Assembly (NCBI RefSeq): GCF_000702665.1
Contig: NZ_JNJA01000023.1
Coordinates: 1-44,803, forward strand
Length of the DNA stretch: 44,803 nt
DNA from: Solidesulfovibrio alcoholivorans DSM 5433
GTDB lineage: Bacteria; Desulfobacterota; Desulfovibrionia; Desulfovibrionales; Desulfovibrionaceae
Reading direction: 5' to 3'
The position numbers and the translations under genes were made by a program. The notes below the pieces were generated by a model. The model was not told the DNA's origin. It saw nothing but the letters and a program-made list of their open reading frames with translations, and ran no database searches. Shown here piece after piece: positions 31,781 through 41,581 of the stretch (position 1 is its first letter; every line of letters starts with the position of its first letter).

Positions 31781-31948
31781 GGCCTGTGACCGGGCAGGTC
31801 TTCCGGCTCGTCCCATCGGCTTCGGCCTTCCCGGGAAGGTTCCCAGTGGCGCGCGAGGAAGCCGACCTTGTTGGGGACTGACGGCGGCGGGTCCGCTCCC
31901 GATTCGCACGGGATTCCCTATTGAGCCCCGAGGGGCGCCCAGGTCGTT
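31781..31948 (-). promoter_or_regulatory. Cobalamin riboswitch
   Basis: On the minus strand the element contains the B12-box-like GAGCCGGAAGACCTGCC (31811-31795), a good match to the family consensus AGYCMGRAGACCTGCC. Upstream elements TAGGGAATCCCGTGCGAATC and GCGGACCCGCCGC also fit the core. It sits 120 bases ahead of cbiK and should switch off the operon when adenosylcobalamin or a related corrinoid is bound. The 5' limit is approximate; no covariance model was run. Confidence 0.92.
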
Positions 31949-31978
31949 TTCGGGCAGTAGCCGTGGCCGGGGGAGGTG

Positions 31979-32347
31979 TCAAGGATGCGCCGGCGTGCGC
32001 GTGGGGTTGAGCACGCCGCGATCGCACAGGGCCTTGTAATCGGCTTTCTTGGTGAAAAGCGTGGGCACGTGGAGGTTTTCGAGCAGTTGGAGCAGGGTCT
32101 GCACCGTGGCGGGGCGGCTGTTCTTGCCGAGGACCACCACGGCGGCGTCCTTGGCCACGGCGATTTTTTCGGCGATTTCCCAGGCCCCGGTCACGGGGCG
32201 GCCGCCGTCCAGGCTGTAGGCGTCGTTTTCGATCGTGACCACGCCGGCCTGGGCCTGTGCGGCGCAAAAGGCCAGCACGAGAGCGGCCAGGGCGGCGAAG
32301 CGGGCTATCCGTGACATACCCGCTTTCCTGCGCTTGCTTCTGGACAT
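31979..32347 (-). CDS. Small exported protein of unknown function, upstream of the cobalamin riboswitch
   Basis: A 122-residue protein from ATG 32347, with AAAGG six bases upstream; ATG 32317 (residue 11) is an alternative. Either start gives a signal peptide (IARFAALAALVLAFCAAQAQA, cleavage after AQA). The mature part of ~87 residues has a short alpha/beta pattern: VVTIENDAYSLDGGRPVTGAWEIAEKIAVAKDAAVVVLGKN, then QLLENLHVPTLFTKKADYKALCDRGVLNP. This gives the impression of a small Rossmann-like or thioredoxin-size fold, with a single Cys108 and no CxxC. I do not recognise the family. It ends just before the riboswitch and could share its transcript. Confidence 0.7.
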   Translation of the reverse strand: MSRSKRRKAGMSRIARFAALAALVLAFCAAQAQAGVVTIENDAYSLDGGRPVTGAWEIAEKIAVAKDAAVVVLGKNSRPATVQTLLQLLENLHVPTLFTKKADYKALCDRGVLNPTRTPAHP

Positions 32348-32406
32348 GATACGCCTTTGGGGTTAAGGATTTTTTTCACGAAATACATCCGCCCAGGGGG
32401 TTCGCC

Positions 32407-32520
32407 GTGACATTCGACTTCTCCGGTCTCATCGTGCTGTTCGGCTTCATCGCCGTGTTTGTCGCCCTCAAGGTCATCAAGGCCCAGCAGGAGGCCAAAC
32501 CCCAGGACCAGGACTGGTAG
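32407..32520 (+). CDS. 37-residue single-span membrane protein
   Basis: GTG 32407, preceded by AGGGGG, opens a 37-residue frame ending at TAG 32518-32520. The translation starts MTFDFSGLIVLFGFIAVF and ends AKPQDQDW. It has one hydrophobic span of ~18 residues near the N terminus, a Lys at the cytoplasmic edge and a charged, Gln-rich tail. It is divergent from the 122-residue exported protein, with only 59 bases between starts. Similar tiny one-span proteins serve as subunits of larger membrane complexes. The partner is unknown. Evidence is the ribosome-binding site plus a clean transmembrane pattern. Confidence 0.55.
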   Translation: MTFDFSGLIVLFGFIAVFVALKVIKAQQEAKPQDQDW

Positions 32521-32622
32521 ACCCCGTTTTCTCGCTTGTTCCGGCGGCGGCAGGCCTCGGCCTCCCGCCGCTTTTGTCGTCACACCCCCGCAGCGCCTGA
32601 ACCTCCCCCCTCTCGGGGTGGT

Positions 32623-32661
32623 CCAGGAGGGGTCCCCGGCCCCTCCTGGCCGCCGGAGGCA
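32623..32661. repeat. Intergenic inverted-repeat element (copy 1)
   Basis: CCAGGAGGGG (32623-32632) pairs with CCCCTCCTGG (32640-32649), overlapping the sequence GGCCGCCGGAGGCA (32648-32661). The latter is the exact reverse complement of TGCCTCCGGCGGCC at 34654-34667 on the other side of selB. It resembles a dispersed intergenic element and may end selB (-) transcription. Confidence 0.55.
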
Positions 32662-32691
32662 TTCTCCCCCCTCATCTCTTTTCCCCTCGCC

Positions 32692-34611
<1,920 letters not shown>

Positions 34612-34653
34612 GGATGCTCCTTTTGGGGGTGGAGGAGGGAGACGAAGAGAAGA

Positions 34654-34710
34654 TGCCTCCGGCGGCCGGGGGGCATGATGCCCCCCTTACCCCCTCGCAA
34701 GGGGGTAAGG
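34654..34710. repeat. Intergenic inverted-repeat element (copy 2) with terminator-like hairpins
   Basis: TGCCTCCGGCGGCC (34654-34667) is followed by a 19-base palindrome, GGGGGGCATGATGCCCCCC (34668-34686). Next comes a 10-bp hairpin, CCTTACCCCC (34685-34694) with GGGGGTAAGG (34701-34710). The hairpin abuts the aminopeptidase stop codon and probably ends that transcript on the minus strand. The first block recurs inverted at 32648-32661. Confidence 0.6.
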
Positions 34711-36144
34711 TTAGCTGGAGAGAAACGCCTTGTAGGCGAGCATGGCGGCGTAGACGTCGGCCGTGCTCGTGATCTCGAAGGGGCTGTGCATGCTGAGCAC
34801 GGCCGGGCCGAAATCGATGATGTCCATGCCGTAGACGGCCAGGAACTTGGCCACGGTGCCGCCGCCGCCGAGGTCCACGCGGCCGAGCTCGGCCATCTGC
34901 CAGGGGATGCCCGCGCCGTCGAGGAGGTTTCTAAGCCAGGCCACGTACTCCGGATGGGCGTCGTTGGCCCCGACCTTGCCCCTGTGGCCGGTAAACTTGC
35001 AAAAGACCGGGCCGGAGCCGAGCAGCGCGGAATTGAGCTTTTCGTGCAGGTCCTGGTAGTCCGGATCCAGGGCGGCGTGGACGTCTGCGGAAACGGCCTT
35101 GCCCGCGGCGAGCACCCGGCTCTTGCGCGCGCCCTTGTCCCAGGCGTCGATCAGGTCTTCCAGGCAGAATTCGAAAAAGCGCGACTTGGCCCCGGTGGAG
35201 CCCTCCGAGCCGATCTCCTCCTTGTCCCAGAAGAGCACGATCTGCGTGTGCTCGGGCGTGGGCGCGGCGAGCAGGGCGGAAAGGGCGGCGAACACGCATA
35301 CCCGGTCGTCCTGGCCGTAGCCGCCGACCAGGGCGGCGTCGAGGCCCACGAATCGCGCCGGCCCGGCCGGCACGGCCTGCAACTCCGCGCTGTAGAGGTC
35401 GGCTTCCTCGATGCCGTATTTTTCGTGCAAAAGCGTGAGCACCTTGGCCTTGACGGCGTCCTTGTCTTTTTTCGGCGCAGCGTCTCCTTCGGGCGCGGGC
35501 GGGGCGTCGAGGGGGCTGTGGCCGACGAGGATGTTGAGCTTTTCGGCCTCGAAGGCGTCGGCGAGCTTCTGCTCCGCCTGCCGGTAGGCCAGGTGCGGCA
35601 GCAGGTCCGGGATGGCGAAGACCGGATCGGACGCGTCCTCGCCGATGGTCACCGGCACCACCGAGCCGTCCTTTTTCGCCACCACGCCGTGCAGGGCGAG
35701 CGGGCGCGCGAGCCACTGGTGCTTGCGGATGCCGCCGTAATAGTGGGTCTTGAGCTGCGCCACGCCGCAGTCCTGGTAGAGCGGGCGCTGCTTGAGGTCG
35801 ATGCGCGGGGTGTCGCAGTGCGCTCCGACCAGGCGGAAGCCCTCGCGCAGGGGCTTTTTGCCCTTGCGCGCGATGAAGACGGTCTTGCCCCTAAGCACGC
35901 GAAAGACGGCGTCGCCGTCAAACGCGCCGTCCTCGCTTTCCTGAAATCCTGCCCCGGCCAGGGCCTTGCGCACGAACTGCACGGTTTCGCGTTCGGTCTT
36001 GCAGGACGAAAGGAAGTCGATATAGCGGCCGGCCAGCTCGCGCATGGCGGCCCTGTCCTCGGGCGAGGCGTAGGTCTCGAAGCAGGTCTTGGTCTCGATG
36101 GCGAAAGCGGTCTTCGCCTCGGGCGCGTCGTTCGTCTCGGTCAT
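34711..36144 (-). CDS. M18 family aminopeptidase (aspartyl aminopeptidase-like)
   Basis: A 477-residue cytoplasmic metallopeptidase that removes N-terminal, preferably acidic, residues. The dinuclear metal and catalytic motifs are visible in order: VGAHCDTPRID (His109, Asp111), GGYGQDDRVCVFA, DKEEIGSEGSTGA, SADVHAALDPDY and VLSMHSPFEITS near the C terminus. Length matches M18 enzymes. A Lys/Asp-rich insert (APEGDAAPKKDKDAVKAK) interrupts the middle. GGAAGAG lies before ATG 36144. It is a single gene, with a hairpin after it. Confidence 0.94.
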   Translation of the reverse strand: MTETNDAPEAKTAFAIETKTCFETYASPEDRAAMRELAGRYIDFLSSCKTERETVQFVRKALAGAGFQESEDGAFDGDAVFRVLRGKTVFIARKGKKPLREGFRLVGAHCDTPRIDLKQRPLYQDCGVAQLKTHYYGGIRKHQWLARPLALHGVVAKKDGSVVPVTIGEDASDPVFAIPDLLPHLAYRQAEQKLADAFEAEKLNILVGHSPLDAPPAPEGDAAPKKDKDAVKAKVLTLLHEKYGIEEADLYSAELQAVPAGPARFVGLDAALVGGYGQDDRVCVFAALSALLAAPTPEHTQIVLFWDKEEIGSEGSTGAKSRFFEFCLEDLIDAWDKGARKSRVLAAGKAVSADVHAALDPDYQDLHEKLNSALLGSGPVFCKFTGHRGKVGANDAHPEYVAWLRNLLDGAGIPWQMAELGRVDLGGGGTVAKFLAVYGMDIIDFGPAVLSMHSPFEITSTADVYAAMLAYKAFLSS

Positions 36145-36441
36145 GATGCGTCTCTTCCTCCGTGGGGTAACAGGAAGCCATCATAAGCATCTCGGCCGGG
36201 AGTGGGAACCCCTTGCGGCGGGCGATTTTCCGGGCTGCGGGCTCCGTGTGCTCCACCGCTTCGCAACAGGCGCGCCACCGGCCGAGTAGGGTGTTTTCGA
36301 CCAGAATATCTTATCTTTTCATCGGAATGCCCGTTTGCTATGTTGTGACACGCTCCTGTTTTCTTTCGTGTGGCAGGGGCTAACGCCGCAAACCGCGGAG
36401 CGGACTGGCTGAAGCCCAAGGATGCTGCAGGTGCCCTGGTC
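36145..36441. other. Divergent intergenic region upstream of the diguanylate cyclase
   Basis: These 297 bases separate the aminopeptidase start (-) and the cyclase start (+). The right half (from ~36290) is markedly AT-rich, as is the gene that follows. An in-frame GTG at 36370 could extend the cyclase by 24 residues but has no ribosome-binding site. No promoter can be named with confidence. Confidence 0.4.
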
Positions 36442-38085
36442 ATGGAAACGATCGCCAAAAGAACCATTCGTATCGGATACTATTTGTTTGGCTTCTTGGT
36501 TATTTTTGCCGTTTCTCTTGCGGTGACCGTACCCTATTTGATTTCCGAGCGGAAAAATTACAAACTTTTGACAAGAGAGATTGAAAATACGATTATTGAG
36601 GAGAAAAAGAGAAATATTAAGAACATAGTATTGCGGACAATTGTTGAATTGGATGTGTTGAGAGATATGATATATGACGAATACAGGACTCATGTGCATG
36701 ATTTATGTTTAGTTGTTGTGCGAATTTGTCTGATGTATACTGACATGATTGGCAAGAATGCGTCAAGTAAAGAGTGGTCTTGTCTGGATGGTGTCTTGGA
36801 TAAGATCGGGGTCGGTATCGTTGTATATGATGCTGGCCGCAATGAACTGTTGTGGACCAATGGGAAGGAAAATGCTGCGGAGTTCGCGGCGTCGATCGCC
36901 AGGGGGGGAGATGTTTCGGAAGCATTTCCTGAGGTTGCAAAAGTGGATTTTGACGACGGCAAGGTTGCGTATGTGTTCATGAGTCGCGCGGCCCTGGACG
37001 GCATCGCACGGGACCGGGCGAAGAAGCTTATCCGAAGCGTTCGGTTCGATTTGAACAGGTATGTTTGGGTGAATGAAATAGTGAATTATAATGGAGGCGA
37101 TGGCTACGCTGTGCGCGTGGTGCATCCGAATCTTCCGGAAACGGAAGGAGAGCTTCTTTCGACCTTGACGCAGGATATCAATGGGAATTTTCCATACAAG
37201 GCAGAGCTTGAAGGGGTGAAGGCGTCAGGAGAGTTGTATTTTAGTTATTATTTCAAAAAATTGGGTTCCGATGAAATAACGAAAAAATTGACATATGCAA
37301 AATTGTACAAACCGTTCGATTGGGTCGTCGCCACAGGCATCCATTATGACGACATCGATTCTATTATATCGAAAAGAAGGCAGGCATTTGAACAGGTGTA
37401 TGATAGTCAGGTCATGGTTTTCCTGGCGATGATAACCGCTGTTTTTGTCATATGCGGTGTGATGCTCTATGTTTTTGAGAAGCAATTGAACAGTATGGTA
37501 AATAGGTTTGTCGCAAAGATAAAAAGCAATGAAGCAGAATTGCGTTGTGAAAAAGAAAAATTGAGCGAAGCGTATAAAGAGCTCGAGGGTGTGGCTTTTG
37601 TTGATTATTTGACTGGTTTGTTCAATAGACGCGCCATGTGCGATATCATCAAGGGGCGTTTGGAACAATGTCGACTTGGAGGTGCAAGTTTTTGCTTGAT
37701 CCTGGCCGATATTGATAAATTCAAAGCCATCAATGATGCCCATGGCCATGATGCAGGTGATATTGTCCTGAAGAGCGTCGCGGCGTTGTTAAAGGATGCT
37801 CTGCGCAAAGACGATGTTCTCTCCCGCTGGGGTGGAGAAGAATTCCTCCTCATGGCAAACGCAAGCGATCTTGCGGGAGGCGTTGCCTTGGCGGAAAAGT
37901 TGCGGCGTATCGTTGCTTCGAGTCCGATCCGCGTCGGCGAGAGCCTCATCGATTTGACAATGACCTTCGGCGTTGTGGAGTCGGCCTGCGACAAAACATT
38001 GGACATGCTCGTGAAGGAGGCGGATCAGTTCCTTTATGCGGGAAAGGAAAGGTCAAGAAACTGTGTCGTTTCAAGTGGCTGCTGA
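36442..38085 (+). CDS. Membrane-bound Cache-domain diguanylate cyclase
   Basis: A 547-residue protein. Span 1 (about 9-32, YYLFGFLVIFAVSLAVTVPYLI) and span 2 (about 324-346, VFLAMITAVFVICGVMLYVF) enclose a periplasmic sensor. It contains a Cache-like core, with NRYVWVNEIVNYNGGDGYAVRVVHPNL and KLYKPFDWVVATGIHYDDID. A coiled linker leads to a GGDEF domain with the active motif GGEEF (464-468). The inhibitory I-site RxxD (Arg455-Asp458) is correctly spaced. It should make cyclic di-GMP in response to a small ligand, with product feedback. The sensor-coding part is clearly AT-richer than neighbouring genes, a sign of transfer or relaxed selection. Confidence 0.93.
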   Translation: METIAKRTIRIGYYLFGFLVIFAVSLAVTVPYLISERKNYKLLTREIENTIIEEKKRNIKNIVLRTIVELDVLRDMIYDEYRTHVHDLCLVVVRICLMYTDMIGKNASSKEWSCLDGVLDKIGVGIVVYDAGRNELLWTNGKENAAEFAASIARGGDVSEAFPEVAKVDFDDGKVAYVFMSRAALDGIARDRAKKLIRSVRFDLNRYVWVNEIVNYNGGDGYAVRVVHPNLPETEGELLSTLTQDINGNFPYKAELEGVKASGELYFSYYFKKLGSDEITKKLTYAKLYKPFDWVVATGIHYDDIDSIISKRRQAFEQVYDSQVMVFLAMITAVFVICGVMLYVFEKQLNSMVNRFVAKIKSNEAELRCEKEKLSEAYKELEGVAFVDYLTGLFNRRAMCDIIKGRLEQCRLGGASFCLILADIDKFKAINDAHGHDAGDIVLKSVAALLKDALRKDDVLSRWGGEEFLLMANASDLAGGVALAEKLRRIVASSPIRVGESLIDLTMTFGVVESACDKTLDMLVKEADQFLYAGKERSRNCVVSSGC

Positions 38086-38384
38086 TACTTTCACGATTGC
38101 TCGTCACAGGATACGCAATCGCTGGACCAGACGAAGCCTGCTTCCTTTTGTGCAAAGCGTAGTTTCGCCGCAGGCCGCGCGCCACGCTTCGTTTCGACGT
38201 GTCGTTACGTCGCACAAGCCGCTGTCGCTTTGCAGGGCGCATGCTGGACGGCAGGCTGGAAAAGCCGCCTTGCGTCATTTGGCGGGAACGGCTAAGCAAA
38301 GAAAAGTATATCCGGCATCATGTCGTATTCGTCTCCATTTTCCTCGAATTGTAACGTATCCGCAACCTCAAGGAGAAGCTTGCC
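38086..38384 (+). other. Intergenic region before the Tat-exported PLP enzyme
   Basis: This 299-base stretch has no convincing gene. It holds one inverted repeat, CGACGT (38195-38200) with ACGTCG (38207-38212), around six bases. The ribosome-binding site AAGGAG lies close to the next start. The inverted repeat might be an operator, but nothing else supports that. Confidence 0.4.
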
Positions 38385-40010
38385 ATGAGCCAGTTCACAC
38401 GCCGAAAATTCATCGGTGTCGCCCTGGGCGCAGGCGGGGCGGCCATGCTGCCCGGCATCGCCTTCACCTCATCCCCGGCCGAGGCGAAAAAAACGCCTCC
38501 CAAGGCCGAAACCGGTTCGGCCCTGGAGCGGATCAAGGCCGCCATTGCGCATTGGGAGGCCGACGGCCGCACCTTCGCCTCCGACACCCTCGCCCCTGCC
38601 GACAACGCGCAATGGGACAAGCTCGTGCGCCACTATTTCGACCGCGACGCCTACACGAGCATTTCCGTCAACTCCGCCAACCTCTGCCCGTCTCTTAAGC
38701 CCGTGTCCGCCATGGTCGCGCTGGTGCAGCGCCTGCTTGGCGAGGACATCTCCTTTCCCATGCGCGGGGAACTCGCCGACGCGAGCCTCGTGCACGGCCT
38801 CGGCGCGGTCAAGGACTGGTTCGGCATGCGCAACCTCAAAACGCAGGCCGACTTCCTGCTGGCGCTCGTGGCCAACTCCACCGAGGGCAACAATTTCATC
38901 AACAATGGCCTCGTGACCTCGGGCTTTTTCGACCCGCAAAAGGATAACGTCGTGGTCTGGGACGTCAATCATCCCACGAACTACGATGCCTGGTTCTACC
39001 GCAAGGCCACGCAGGGCTGGGGCAAGGATTCGGTGCGCGTGGTCGGCACCAAGATGTTCGCGCAAAAGGTGACGGACGAGGAACGCAAGGCGGGCGTGAT
39101 GCCCTCCGACCCCGCTTCCGCCGACGACATCCTCGCCGCCCTGCGCGCGGTGGTGGATGCCAACACCAAGATCGTCACCCTGTCCTGGCAGTCCAACGAG
39201 TGCGGCATGCTGCTGCCCATGAAGCGCATCGTCGAGGAACTGCGCGCCATCAACAAGGACATCTATATCCACGCCGACAGCGCGCAAACGTTCGGCGTGC
39301 TCGACCTGCGTCTCGACGAGGTCGGGGTGGACAGCATCTCGGGCAGCTTCCACAAATGGCCCTGCGGCCCGAAGATGGTCGGCATCCTCTACATGAACAA
39401 CCGCACGGGCGCGGCCGAGAAGTTCACGCCGAGCATCTGGGGCTACGACGAGCACATCAACACGCCGGCCGACTACGGTTTCCCGGCCGAATCCGGCAAG
39501 ATCGACCCCAACGCCAAGCGCTTCTCGTACCTGGGCCAGCAAAACGACGCCACGCTGGTTTCCACATGGATGGCGGCGCTCTTTCACACCGGGCATTTCC
39601 ATCCGGGCGTCACCCCGGCCCGCATCGAGGCCCGCATTCACGCCCTGGGCGGCATGGTCCAGCAGGCGCTCATGAAAAAATTGCCCAAAGTGTTCCCGGA
39701 GTTCACCGAAAAGACGGCCTATCAGTGGATTTCCACGCCGACGACGAACGACGCGCTACGCAGTTCCGTGTTCCTGTTCAAGACGCCGGAAGGCGTCGCG
39801 GCCGCCGACGTCATGAAACATGTGTACGAGAAGCACAAGTTCGCCATCGCCAACCTCAAGGTGAAGGGCCACGATCTCGTGCGCATCTCGCCGACGTTCT
39901 GCAACACGGCTTCGGATGTCGAGGGCGTCGTGGAAGCGGTGGTGGACGTCATGCAGGGCCTCAAGAACAAGAAACTGGCCTCGGGCGTCCACACCAAGGC
40001 CTACGCGTAA
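38385..40010 (+). CDS. Tat-exported PLP-dependent aminotransferase class V
   Basis: A 541-residue protein from ATG 38385, with AAGGAG upstream. The N terminus has a twin-arginine signal (TRRKFIG at 5-11, then GVALGAGGAAMLPGIAF and a likely cut after AEA). The body is the fold-type I class V family: an NNGLVTSGFFDP stretch near the cofactor, DIYIHADSAQTFGVLDL with the cofactor-binding Asp, and SGSFHKWPCGPK with the probable PLP Lys324. The C-terminal part has HDLVRISPTFCNT. Relatives include isopenicillin N epimerase-like and cysteine desulfurase-like enzymes. The substrate is unknown. Folding with PLP before Tat export is the expected reason for this route. Confidence 0.9.
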   Translation: MSQFTRRKFIGVALGAGGAAMLPGIAFTSSPAEAKKTPPKAETGSALERIKAAIAHWEADGRTFASDTLAPADNAQWDKLVRHYFDRDAYTSISVNSANLCPSLKPVSAMVALVQRLLGEDISFPMRGELADASLVHGLGAVKDWFGMRNLKTQADFLLALVANSTEGNNFINNGLVTSGFFDPQKDNVVVWDVNHPTNYDAWFYRKATQGWGKDSVRVVGTKMFAQKVTDEERKAGVMPSDPASADDILAALRAVVDANTKIVTLSWQSNECGMLLPMKRIVEELRAINKDIYIHADSAQTFGVLDLRLDEVGVDSISGSFHKWPCGPKMVGILYMNNRTGAAEKFTPSIWGYDEHINTPADYGFPAESGKIDPNAKRFSYLGQQNDATLVSTWMAALFHTGHFHPGVTPARIEARIHALGGMVQQALMKKLPKVFPEFTEKTAYQWISTPTTNDALRSSVFLFKTPEGVAAADVMKHVYEKHKFAIANLKVKGHDLVRISPTFCNTASDVEGVVEAVVDVMQGLKNKKLASGVHTKAYA

Positions 40011-40030
40011 CGCACGGCAACGCGGAATAA

Positions 40031-40067
40031 GGACTCCCCGCCGCCCATGCCAGGGCGGGGGGAGTCC
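40031..40067. terminator. Bidirectional terminator between the PLP enzyme and selA
   Basis: GGACTCCCC (40031-40039) pairs with GGGGAGTCC (40059-40067), and the stem extends inward through GCC/GGC with a small bulge. It lies between the convergent PLP-enzyme and selA genes. TTGCGTTCTT follows on the + side and TTATTCC on the - side, so either direction is possible. Confidence 0.65.
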
Positions 40068-40095
40068 TTGCGTTCTTGGGGAAGCGGTGCGTGCC

Positions 40096-41508
40096 TCAGC
40101 GCGCCGGATCGTCCATGGCTTGCCCGAGCACCGCGGCCACGAGCCCCAGTTCGTCGTCGGCCAGCGTGCGCGGGTCGAGCAGGAAGGCGGCGTCCTCGAT
40201 GCGCCCGACAAGGGGCGGGTCCGTGGCGAGCAGCCGTTCGCGCAGGGCGTCCGGCGAGGGGGCGCCCTGAAGGGGCGTGAGCGCCACGAGGGTGGTCGGC
40301 AGGTCGTGTTCGGGAAACGCGCCGCCGCCCACGCGCGATGCCCCGGGCACGGCGGCGACGGCGTAGCGCCCGGCCAGGGATTTCTTGAGGATGGCGGCCA
40401 GCCGCCGGGCCTTTTTCGCGAGCGCCCCGGGCGGGGCCGTCATCATGGCAAGGGTGGGCACCTCGCGCCGGGCGCGCTCGGGGTCGAGGTAGAGCCGCAG
40501 CGTCGCCTCCAGGGCGGCGAGCGTCATCTTGTCGATGCGTACGGCGCGGTTGAGGGGATTTTTGCGGATGGCCTCGATGATCGCCGCCTTGCCCACGATG
40601 ACGCCGGCCTGCGGGCCGCCCAGGACCTTGTCCCCGGAAAACGTCACCACGTCCGCGCCGTCGGCCAGCGCCCGCTGCACGGTGGGCTCGCCCGGAAGCC
40701 CGAGCCCGGCGAAATCCGTGAGGTTGCCGCTGCCGAGATCCTCCATGACCGGCAGGCCCCGGTCGCGGCCGATGGCCACGAGCTCGGCCAGGGAGACCTC
40801 CTTGGTAAATCCCACGATGCGGTAGTTGGAGGTGTGGACCTTGAGCAAAAGGGCCGTGTTCTCGTTGACGGCGTTCGCGTAGTCCCGGGGATGGGTGCGG
40901 TTGGTGGCCCCGACTTCGCGCAATATCGCCCCGGACTTGGCCATGACTTCGGGGATGCGAAACGAGCCGCCGATCTCCACGAGCTGGCCGCGCGAAACCA
41001 CGACCTCGCGGCCCTTGGCCAGGGTCTCCAGGGTGATGAGCACGGCGGCGGCGTTGTTGTTGACCACAAGCGCCGCCTCGGCGCCGGTCAAGCGGCGCAG
41101 GATGTCCACCACGTGGCTGTAGCGGCTGCCGCGTTCGCCCGTGGCCAGGTCGAATTCCAGGTTGGAGTAGCGGGCGCAGGCTTCGGCCGCGGCGGCGATG
41201 GCGCAGGGGGCCAGCAGCGAGCGGCCGAGGTTGGTGTGCACGACCACGCCCGTGGCGTTTACGACCCGCCGGAAATGCGGCCTGGCGGCGGCGCGTACGA
41301 ACCGGGCGCACTGCGCGCCGACAAGCTGCGGCGCAAGCTGCGCCGCGTCGGTCACGCGGCCGGCCTTGATGTCGGCGCGCAGGCCATTAAGGAAATCGTT
41401 GACCGCGTCGCGCAAAAGCGCCCGTGGCAGCGCGGCGAGGCCGGCATCGGCGGCGAGGTCGGCAAGTACCGCGTCCACGGACGGCAATAGACGAAAAAGC
41501 TGTTGCAC
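40096..41508 (-). CDS. selA: L-seryl-tRNA(Sec) selenium transferase
   Basis: A 470-residue protein from GTG 41508. SelA converts seryl-tRNA(Sec) to selenocysteinyl-tRNA using selenophosphate and PLP. The N-terminal tRNA-binding part (FRLLPSVDAVLADL) is followed by VVNATGVVVHTNLGRSLL, YSNLEFDLATGERGSR and VVNNNAAAVLITLETLAKG. PVMEDLGSGNLTDF comes next, then the PLP Lys294 in FSGDKVLGGPQAG, equivalent to E. coli Lys295. Length is normal. Together with selB it shows Sec coding; selC and selD are not seen in this window. Confidence 0.97.
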   Translation of the reverse strand: MQQLFRLLPSVDAVLADLAADAGLAALPRALLRDAVNDFLNGLRADIKAGRVTDAAQLAPQLVGAQCARFVRAAARPHFRRVVNATGVVVHTNLGRSLLAPCAIAAAAEACARYSNLEFDLATGERGSRYSHVVDILRRLTGAEAALVVNNNAAAVLITLETLAKGREVVVSRGQLVEIGGSFRIPEVMAKSGAILREVGATNRTHPRDYANAVNENTALLLKVHTSNYRIVGFTKEVSLAELVAIGRDRGLPVMEDLGSGNLTDFAGLGLPGEPTVQRALADGADVVTFSGDKVLGGPQAGVIVGKAAIIEAIRKNPLNRAVRIDKMTLAALEATLRLYLDPERARREVPTLAMMTAPPGALAKKARRLAAILKKSLAGRYAVAAVPGASRVGGGAFPEHDLPTTLVALTPLQGAPSPDALRERLLATDPPLVGRIEDAAFLLDPRTLADDELGLVAAVLGQAMDDPAR

Positions 41509-41581
41509 GGGGGCTTCCGGGGGTTCGGGTTGGCGGCGCAGGCCGCAAGTCCCGCAACGGTAGCCGCAAGCGCGGCCGGAA

